From: Terriglobia bacterium
Lineage (GTDB): Bacteria > Acidobacteriota > Terriglobia > UBA7540
Length of the DNA: 5,660 nt
NCBI GenBank assembly: GCA_030040455.1
Contig: JASHTR010000489.1
Location: 1-5,660 of the forward strand
Reading direction: 5' to 3'
Positions 1 through 4,979 of this stretch are shown here, piece by piece. A program made the translations under genes and the position numbers. Positions within the stretch are counted from its first letter, which is position 1. Each line of letters starts with the position of its first letter. Below the pieces are notes generated by a model that had not been told where the DNA came from, made no database searches, and was given only the letters and a program-made list of their open reading frames with translations.

Positions 1-38
1 GCATCAGGACGTAACATCGCTCGCGGGCGGGTGCTGAC

Positions 39-80
39 AAAAACCGTGGTTCGTGTCTCGTGATTCGAGTCACGAACCAC
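39..80 (-). terminator. Rho-independent terminator closing the operon
   Basis: Perfect 10-bp inverted arms, GTGGTTCGTG (46-55) and CACGAACCAC (71-80), enclose a T-T mismatch and then a second 4-bp stem, CTCG (57-60) with CGAG (66-69), leaving a 5-base loop. Read on the minus strand the hairpin lies 34 bases past the stop codon of the PIG-L gene. It is followed by GG and five T (complement of A39-A43), which is the layout of an intrinsic terminator. The T-run is short and the stem only moderately GC-rich, so efficiency is uncertain. No T-run follows the hairpin on the plus strand, so it should act on leftward transcription. Confidence 0.72.
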
Positions 81-114
81 GCATCACGGGCCACTTCCAG
101 AAGCGGACCCTGCG

Positions 115-939
115 CTACAAGACGCGAGCGTGACGGACGAGCTGTTCGGAGGGAGACATCAAGGAGGCGGCGTATTTGAAGTTGCTGAGGCAGCCGCGCG
201 CGACGGCGAGACTGTGGTAATAGTCGTTGTAGCGGAATCCGGTTTCGCCGCGCCACATGGGAAAGAGCGCGCACGCTTCAAACCAGCGGTCAAAGACGGG
301 AGTGATATCGAGATAAGTGTCGGCCGCGAAGCCCTGAGCGTCTTCCCAATTTTCGGCGAAAAAAAGCTTCTGGACCGTGTGGGCAGGCGCTTTGCGGGCG
401 ATGGCAGGCAGCCCGGCGTAGAAGATAGCGTCATCCACGATTTTGTAGCAGGCGCGATGGTCCTTGTGCCAGCTTTCACGCCAGTGAGTCACCACGATGT
501 CCGGTTTGTATTTCCGGATTGCGTCGCACACGGCAAAAGCCGCTTCGTCATTGGCAGGGATTTCACCGTCAGAATAGGGAAGAAACGCGGCGGCTGCTCC
601 AAGCAGGCGAGCGGCGCGCTCCGAGGCTTCGCGCTGCATCGGCCCGTAACGCTCAGGCGGAATGGTGGCGGAGCCCTTTTCGCCGAGCGAAAGGCTGAGG
701 AAGGTGCCTTGGCTGCCCTGGTGGATGGCAAGAGCAACCGGAGCGCCCATGGCGAAGAAGCCGTCGCCAGCGTGCGCGGCAATGGCCATGATGCTTGAAG
801 GTTTGCCTGTTTCCGATCCCGCTTCTCCAAAAGCAGGGCGGCCCGGCATGGGCTTGGTCTGCTCGCCCGGTGCAGCAGAAAGCGCGGCTGCGCCAAAACT
901 AAAATCCTTCAGAAAATTCCTGCGAGTTGAATGATCCAT
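115..939 (-). CDS. Tat-exported PIG-L/LmbE-family N-deacetylase-like protein with altered catalytic motif
   Basis: The product has 274 residues. Residues 1-25 form a Tat signal (TRRNFLK at 5-11, then FGAAALSAA), so it is probably exported folded. Family members are zinc hydrolases that remove N-acetyl groups from amino-sugar conjugates. The usual AHPDDE motif appears as AHAGDG (55-60). His56 and Asp59 match the two motif zinc ligands of MshB-type enzymes, and HKDH (158-161) supplies the third ligand, His161. The position of the general-base Asp is Gly58. The LSLGEKGS segment (83-90) and THWRESWHKDH context (151-161) also fit the family. The ATG is chosen because GAAAGG (945-950) sits 5 bases upstream and the Tat motif follows at once. 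The gene starts 33 bp after the serine hydrolase stop and is last in the operon. Family and export are well supported. Activity and substrate are unknown, and comparable AHxGD forms may exist elsewhere in the family. Confidence 0.88.
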   Translation of the reverse strand: MDHSTRRNFLKDFSFGAAALSAAPGEQTKPMPGRPAFGEAGSETGKPSSIMAIAAHAGDGFFAMGAPVALAIHQGSQGTFLSLSLGEKGSATIPPERYGPMQREASERAARLLGAAAAFLPYSDGEIPANDEAAFAVCDAIRKYKPDIVVTHWRESWHKDHRACYKIVDDAIFYAGLPAIARKAPAHTVQKLFFAENWEDAQGFAADTYLDITPVFDRWFEACALFPMWRGETGFRYNDYYHSLAVARGCLSNFKYAASLMSPSEQLVRHARVL

Positions 940-972
940 GAGGACCTTTCTTTGTAGAGTGCAGGTCGTAAA

Positions 973-1983
973 TTAGCGAGGCGGCATCTGCCGGCCATAG
1001 CTGCTCGATCCAGCAAGCCGGCTGAAATAATCATAAGCCGAGCGGGCAACCTGCTCGATTGCGGCCTCGCCGCTCGCGTCATTGCCAAGATAAGTGGTCA
1101 TCACGGACAAGATGAAGGGATGCCCGGGAATGAAGACGATGCCCGCATCGCAGCGCACTCCGGGAAGAGAGCCGGGCTTGTCCGCAATCCGGACGGTTGG
1201 CGGCAAGGCGCTGTTGAACTCGCTCTCCTTGGGCAGGCTCAGAAGTCGGAAATACTCCTTCATCCCGGTTGCATCGAGCGCTTGACCTTCGTAAACCTTT
1301 TCCAGAAGCTCGGAGAGCTCGCGCGGCGTCGAGATATTCTCATTGCCTTGTTGCGCCGCCGGGAGGTCCATCATGTGGCGTCGCAAGAGCGTGTGAGTGA
1401 GCCCGAGCTGGCGCGACTCCGCGTTTACATTATTCATCCCGATCCGGTCCATCAGGATGTTGGTTGCGGAATTATCGCTGAGAACCACCATGAAGGTGGC
1501 GAGGTCCCGCCAACTGAGGCGGACCGTGCCATTTCCCAGCATATCGAGAATCCCGCTCCCGCCGACCGTTTGCTCCTTTCGAACGGTTGTTTCCTGATCC
1601 AAAGAAATCTTGCCGTCCTGAGCCTGCCGCAACAAAGTAACAAGAATCGCCAGCTTGATGGAGCTTGCGGTGGGAAATTCAAGGTCGGCATTGTCCTCAA
1701 AGCTTTCGCCTGTCGCCGGGTCGCGCAAGTCATAGCCCATCACGCCGCCCAGGTGTTTTGCCGCGGCCTTGAGTTGCTGGTCAAGCTTCGCGTGCATCGC
1801 TTCGTGAAGCGATGGCGGCGTCTGCGCGGCTCCTCGAACCGGTTGATGAAGAACGATCAGGAACATGGTTATTCCGGTCAAAGCGAGGAATCTCGCTCTG
1901 CGAATAAAGGGCGTGCGAGATTTCCCCTCTCGGGACCGACACTCGTTAATCAGAAATCTAAAATCCAAAATCAGCGTGCGCAT
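973..1983 (-). CDS. Secreted class A beta-lactamase-like serine hydrolase (PF13354 type)
   Basis: The product has 336 residues. An N-terminal signal peptide has a basic stretch (RRAR, 28-31), a hydrophobic core (about 32-45) and a likely cleavage near RGAAQ (50-54). The mature part has the serine penicillin-recognising fold: SSIK (107-110) is the SxxK nucleophile motif, SDN (169-171) the second motif, and KPG (269-271) stands where KTG is usual. The omega-loop region reads RRHMMD (201-206), so the place of the deacylation Glu166 of true class A beta-lactamases appears to hold Met. It is therefore more likely a peptidase- or amidase-like relative than an efficient beta-lactamase. The frame stays open upstream to 2403, but that part is only a shadow of the transporter gene. 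The ATG at 1983 is preferred for its AAGGAGG box and because it overlaps the transporter stop. The first 14 residues are largely encoded by a heptamer repeat, so the n-region is unusually long. Confidence 0.87.
   Translation of the reverse strand: MRTLILDFRFLINECRSREGKSRTPFIRRARFLALTGITMFLIVLHQPVRGAAQTPPSLHEAMHAKLDQQLKAAAKHLGGVMGYDLRDPATGESFEDNADLEFPTASSIKLAILVTLLRQAQDGKISLDQETTVRKEQTVGGSGILDMLGNGTVRLSWRDLATFMVVLSDNSATNILMDRIGMNNVNAESRQLGLTHTLLRRHMMDLPAAQQGNENISTPRELSELLEKVYEGQALDATGMKEYFRLLSLPKESEFNSALPPTVRIADKPGSLPGVRCDAGIVFIPGHPFILSVMTTYLGNDASGEAAIEQVARSAYDYFSRLAGSSSYGRQMPPR
1947..1974. repeat. Degenerate tandem heptamer (AAATCNA-type), four units
   Basis: Four adjacent 7-base units read TAATCAG, AAATCTA, AAATCCA and AAATCAG on the plus strand. 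The tract is strikingly AT-rich against its GC-rich surroundings. Similar AAATC-type words are common in intergenic repeats of several bacterial groups, as far as I recall. Here the tract lies inside the first codons of the serine hydrolase (minus strand, residues about 4-13). The 11-mer AAATCCAAAAT within it recurs at 3134-3144, just upstream of the transporter start. Confidence 0.6.
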
Positions 1984-3116
1984 TATGCCTCCTTGCGCGT
2001 TGCCGCCACGGTGAGGATGGCGATCATGATTGCGGCGACGATGGGGATGAAAAGGACCCTTGCCGGTCCCGCGTCTGCGGCCCAGCCCCCGGCAAGAGGT
2101 CCCGCGACGCCTCCCACAAGCGCCACGGCCATGATGGCGCCAAACACCGTTCCCGTCTCGCCCGGAAAACGATCGCCTGCCACGCCCAGCACCGTCGGGA
2201 AGGTTGCCGCCATCCCCAGCCCGATCACCACGCAGCCGGTCACCATCCAGGCGAATTGCTCGTGGCTTAAGGCGACGAATGCTCCGGTCGCCGTGATGCC
2301 AGCCGAAAGCAATAACGTATTGCGATTGCCAAGCCATCGCAACCACAAAACGGCCAAAAGCCGGCCCGCGCCAAGGGCCGCGCTCACCCCGAGCAGCGCC
2401 CAATCCGCACGCCGCGCGGTCGCGTGCAACACTTCGGCCACCATTTTACCTGCCCAGACGAACATGCAGTTCTCGTCGCCCGATTCAAAGAACAGGATGG
2501 CGCCAAACAGCCAGACCAGCGGTTGGTCGAGAACGCCGAGCAGAGCGCGGATCGGCGTGCGTGCGCGCGCGGGGGCGGGAAAGCGCAAAAAAAGCACTGC
2601 AGCGAGAACCGCCAGCGCCACCAGCGCAAGGATTCGCAGCACGAGCGATGTGGAAATCCGGTCGCCGAGCCACGACATGGCGAGCGGCGCCACAACCGCT
2701 CCCAGACTGAATGAGAATCCGAGCACGTTCAGAGCCGCGCCGCGACCTGTCGCGCTGAGGTCGGCGACCAATGCGTTTGTGGCGGTGTTCAGAACGCCTC
2801 CACCCAAGCCGTAAGCCAGCGCCACGGCAGCCACCGCATCATAGTCGGTCAATACCGGCAATGCTACAAGAGCCGCTGCGACCACGAAGAGGGATATTGC
2901 CAGCGCCAGCTTTGCGCCTGCCTTGTCCAGGACCGGCCCGATCAGCACGGTCGCAATCAATATCCCGGCGAGCGGAAAGGAGCCCAGGCCGCCCGCCCGC
3001 GCATTGCTCACATGGAGCGTCGGCAGCAATGATCCCATCAGCAGCAGAATCACGCCGAAGACGAACATGCAGGCATTGACGGTGATCAGCAGGGCTGTGC
3101 GGTGTAGGGGACGCAT
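1983..3116 (-). CDS. MFS transporter, probable sugar permease
   Basis: The 377-residue product is almost entirely hydrophobic, with about 12 predicted membrane helices. GPVLDKAGAK (60-69) is the MFS loop 2-3 motif A. The stretch LNTATNALV (109-117) followed by RGAALNVLG (125-133) and GAVVAP (139-144) recalls the fucose/glucose/galactose (FHS-like) group, and a polar charged patch ESGDEN (211-216) lies in a helix of the second half. A sugar or sugar-conjugate substrate is inferred from this and from the neighbouring kinase. The reading frame is open to 3242, but the first 42 residues would overlap the kinase gene and look non-membrane, so the ATG at 3116 is chosen. No clear Shine-Dalgarno sequence precedes it, which leaves the start less certain. 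The stop codon overlaps the next gene's ATG by one base. Confidence 0.87.
   Translation of the reverse strand: MRPLHRTALLITVNACMFVFGVILLLMGSLLPTLHVSNARAGGLGSFPLAGILIATVLIGPVLDKAGAKLALAISLFVVAAALVALPVLTDYDAVAAVALAYGLGGGVLNTATNALVADLSATGRGAALNVLGFSFSLGAVVAPLAMSWLGDRISTSLVLRILALVALAVLAAVLFLRFPAPARARTPIRALLGVLDQPLVWLFGAILFFESGDENCMFVWAGKMVAEVLHATARRADWALLGVSAALGAGRLLAVLWLRWLGNRNTLLLSAGITATGAFVALSHEQFAWMVTGCVVIGLGMAATFPTVLGVAGDRFPGETGTVFGAIMAVALVGGVAGPLAGGWAADAGPARVLFIPIVAAIMIAILTVAATRKEA
1988..1994 (-). promoter_or_regulatory. Shine-Dalgarno of the serine hydrolase, inside the transporter gene
   Basis: AAGGAGG on the minus strand lies 4 bases before the ATG at 1983-1981, within the last codons of the transporter gene. 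The junction reads TAATG, where the transporter stop and the hydrolase start share one base. This fixes the start of the hydrolase and suggests translational coupling. Confidence 0.75.
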
Positions 3117-3128
3117 AGAGCAGGGCGC

Positions 3129-3142
3129 TTTGGAAATCCAAA
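3129..3142. repeat. Small inverted repeat upstream of the transporter start
   Basis: TTTGG (3129-3133) and CCAAA (3138-3142) flank a 4-base loop, 12 bases upstream of the transporter ATG. It could form a weak hairpin near the ribosome entry site, where no Shine-Dalgarno is seen. The stem is AT-rich and short, so chance is a fair explanation. Confidence 0.3.
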
Positions 3143-3165
3143 ATTTGCAAAAGGCCGAAGAACGC

Positions 3166-3177
3166 TCTCCGCGGAGA
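3166..3177. repeat. 12-bp perfect palindrome in the kinase-transporter gap
   Basis: TCTCCGCGGAGA is a perfect palindrome 16 bases past the kinase stop codon on the minus strand, inside the 76-bp gap before the transporter. It could be a binding site for a dimeric regulator or an RNA processing or pausing element. No T-run follows on the minus strand, so it does not look like a terminator. Confidence 0.35.
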
Positions 3178-3192
3178 TCCGCGCGTCCTCCG

Positions 3193-4101
3193 CTATGCGC
3201 CAAGCGCTTTACCCTCTGCGTGCAGGAACGCCAGCCGGGCAATGCCGAGCAACCCCGCGCGTGACCCTAGGCTGCTCCGAACTACGCGCACCTGCCGCAC
3301 AGCCAGCGGCTGCGCCCAGCGCCGCATGGTGGCGCGGGCAGGGCCAAGCAGCAGATTTCCGGCTGCCGCCACTCCCCCGCCCACCACGATGATTTCCGGA
3401 TTCAAAAGGCTCACCAGGTTGGCAAGCGCAAGGCCGAGATAATGGCCCGCCTCGCAGAGAATTCTCCGGGCCGCACGGTCGCCGCGTTGCGCGCGCCGGA
3501 CAACTTCCCGGGCGTTGACGTTACTGCCAAAAGCATTCGTCCCTGCCGTCCCGATGGCCGGCCCGGCCACATGGGATTCAAGGCAGCCGACCGTATCGTA
3601 CGGCGGCAAGAACCGGTCTCGCACGGCCATCCAGCCAATGGAGCCTGCTAGCTCCGCGTGCCCTCGAAGCAGGCGTCCACCCGAAATAATGCCGGCGCCG
3701 ATCCCGGTGCCAATCGCCAGGAAGACCACGTCACGGCAGTTGCGGGCCGCGCCGCGCCATGCCTCGCCAGTGACGAAGGCGTTGCGGTCGCTCTCCACAA
3801 GAGCCGGCAACTTAAAGTGATGCTTTAGATTATCGCCGAGCGGGATTTTTGCCCATCCGCGAATGTTCGGCGCCCACACGCTGCCATTTGGATATGCTAG
3901 GCCGGGAACGTCTGCGCCGATCGCGGTTACACCGTCGCGGGGCAGGCTGTCCAATAATTGAAGTATCACTTTAATTACGGCTTTGCCCCCTTCGCCGGGA
4001 GTGCTGGCTCTAAGCGAGTGGGTAATGACGCCGTGACTGCTTACCCTCGCGGCCGCGATTTTGGTGCCACCGATATCTGCGACCAGAGCATATTGAGTCA
4101 T
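3193..4101 (-). CDS. ROK-family sugar kinase, zinc-site variant
   Basis: The 302-residue product has ordinary length for a ROK kinase (about 300) and lacks the N-terminal helix-turn-helix of ROK repressors, so a cytoplasmic kinase is favoured. DIGGTK (9-14) is the phosphate-binding motif. ESDRN (103-107) carries the likely catalytic base Asp105. AIGTGIGAG (129-137) and NPEIIVVGGG (234-243) are the other nucleotide-binding parts. GH (147-148) and GCLE (172-175) survive from the ROK signature, but the usual CxCG before GCxE is replaced by P166, Y168 and D169, so the structural zinc site is probably absent. Likely substrates are glucose, N-acetylglucosamine or a related hexose, which cannot be separated by eye. 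The ATG has GGAG (4111-4114) 9 bases upstream and an in-frame TAA two codons before it, which fixes this as the earliest start. It follows the SIS gene by 89 bp. Confidence 0.9.
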   Translation of the reverse strand: MTQYALVADIGGTKIAAARVSSHGVITHSLRASTPGEGGKAVIKVILQLLDSLPRDGVTAIGADVPGLAYPNGSVWAPNIRGWAKIPLGDNLKHHFKLPALVESDRNAFVTGEAWRGAARNCRDVVFLAIGTGIGAGIISGGRLLRGHAELAGSIGWMAVRDRFLPPYDTVGCLESHVAGPAIGTAGTNAFGSNVNAREVVRRAQRGDRAARRILCEAGHYLGLALANLVSLLNPEIIVVGGGVAAAGNLLLGPARATMRRWAQPLAVRQVRVVRSSLGSRAGLLGIARLAFLHAEGKALGA

Positions 4102-4150
4102 TTTTTAGCACTCCGCTTTCATCGGTCAGCAAAGGAAGCTGTGATGTGAA

Positions 4151-4180
4151 AGCGCGTGGCGCGCTAACCGCTGAATGCGG
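4151..4180. other. Two adjacent small hairpins between SIS and kinase genes
   Basis: AGCGCG (4151-4156) and CGCGCT (4160-4165) form a 6-bp GC-rich stem with a 3-base loop. Directly beside it CCGC (4168-4171) and GCGG (4177-4180) form a 4-bp stem with a 5-base loop. On the minus strand both lie between the SIS stop codon and the kinase start, and only a short TTT follows. They could slow transcription or protect mRNA ends so that the two genes are expressed unequally, but full termination is not expected. Confidence 0.4.
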
Positions 4181-4190
4181 ATAGCTCCTT

Positions 4191-4940
4191 TTAGCCTTTC
4201 GGGTTTCCAATAAAGCGCTCATATTCCTTGAAGACGTTCTGGTTGTGGTCCGGCGGCAGCCCCACGTTGGGTGAAACGAATGTTGGCGGCCTGGCGCCCT
4301 CTTTCACCAGCCGGGCCGCCGTTTCCGCCACCAGCGCCATAGCAATGGCAACGGCGGCAACCGTCGAGCCCGCGGCGAACTTAATCCCTTCAATGCTGAC
4401 GAGGGCGTCTTCCGGGGGAACACAATTGTCAATCGCGATGTCGGAAGCGTCAGCCAGCTTCTTGCCGCTGGAATGGGTGGCGCGCGCCAAACGGCGATTC
4501 TGAAGCGAGGAGACGGAAACCACCTTCAGTCCCTTTTGCCCTGCCTCAAGCGCCATTTCCACCGGGGCGGCGTTGAGCCCTCCGTGGGAAAATATCAGGA
4601 TGGAATCGCGAGGCTCGAGCGTGTAGCTGGCAAGTATGTTTCGAACGTAGCCTTCCTGGCGCTCCAGCCACAGCAACTCGCGCGCTCCTCCCGGTCCCAC
4701 GACGTTGAACCACATGAGGCGCGGGTCGTAGATGGGATGAAAACCTACAAAGCTTCCGTAGCGCGGGAAAATATCCAGGACCGGGATGACGGAATGGCCG
4801 CTACCAAAGAGATAGACGCGGCCGCCGGAGCGAATGGAGCGGGCGAAAAGATCGCCGGCCTGCTCGATTTTTTCAATCTGCGTTTGCCGGACCGTGGAGA
4901 GGATCTCCTGAACCCGGGTCAAATAGTTTTCAGCCGACAT
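4191..4940 (-). CDS. SIS-domain phosphosugar-binding protein (UPF0309/COG4821 type)
   Basis: The 249-residue cytoplasmic protein matches the usual length of this family. GRVYLFGSGHS (40-50) is the first strand and phosphate-binding loop of a SIS domain. ILIFSHGGLNAAPVEMALEA (114-133) followed by LKVVSVSS (138-145) is the second half, where the common SNSGxN loop reads SHGGLN. The C-terminal segment with PPTFVSPNVG (218-227) and DHNQ (231-234) is typical of UPF0309-like proteins rather than of GmhA or MurQ. SIS proteins isomerise, cleave or sense phosphosugars. I recall a Streptomyces relative reported to act on N-acetylglucosamine 6-phosphate, but the assignment here is inference. An excellent AAGGAGG lies 6 bases before the ATG. 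Next to a ROK kinase, it likely handles the phosphorylated sugar the kinase makes. Confidence 0.87.
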   Translation of the reverse strand: MSAENYLTRVQEILSTVRQTQIEKIEQAGDLFARSIRSGGRVYLFGSGHSVIPVLDIFPRYGSFVGFHPIYDPRLMWFNVVGPGGARELLWLERQEGYVRNILASYTLEPRDSILIFSHGGLNAAPVEMALEAGQKGLKVVSVSSLQNRRLARATHSSGKKLADASDIAIDNCVPPEDALVSIEGIKFAAGSTVAAVAIAMALVAETAARLVKEGARPPTFVSPNVGLPPDHNQNVFKEYERFIGNPKG

Positions 4941-4946
4941 GAAGCG

Positions 4947-4953
4947 CCTCCTT
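4947..4953 (-). promoter_or_regulatory. Strong Shine-Dalgarno of the SIS gene
   Basis: AAGGAGG on the minus strand, 6 bases before the ATG at 4940, within the 39-bp gap after the peptidase stop. It is the best-spaced ribosome binding site in the window and fixes the SIS start. Confidence 0.75.
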
Positions 4954-4979
4954 CAGAATGTCCAAGCCATGCCAGCCGA

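Noticed and set aside
130..798. 222-codon plus-strand frame opposite the PIG-L gene
   Set aside because: It is a shadow of the PIG-L gene; no recognisable domain or ribosome binding site supports it.
973..1983. Calling the serine hydrolase an antibiotic-resistance beta-lactamase
   Set aside because: The deacylation Glu position and the KTG motif are not conserved, and no regulator or mobile element accompanies it.
1984..2403. N-terminal extension of the serine hydrolase frame
   Set aside because: The 140 extra residues are Arg/Gly-rich, lie in another frame of the transporter gene and precede the signal peptide; the strong AAGGAGG fixes the start at 1983.
1120..2814. 564-codon open frame on the plus strand
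   Set aside because: It lies opposite the serine hydrolase and transporter, which both have clear family motifs. Its translation shows no domain, and long antisense frames are expected in GC-rich DNA.
3117..3242. N-terminal extension of the transporter to 3242
   Set aside because: It would overlap the end of the kinase gene, and the 42 residues are polar with no membrane character before the first helix.
4105..4122. Five-codon mini-ORF (MKAEC) just before the kinase start, minus strand
   Set aside because: It could be a leader peptide, but it has no convincing ribosome binding site or regulatory codon run and is probably chance; its stop is useful only in limiting the kinase start.
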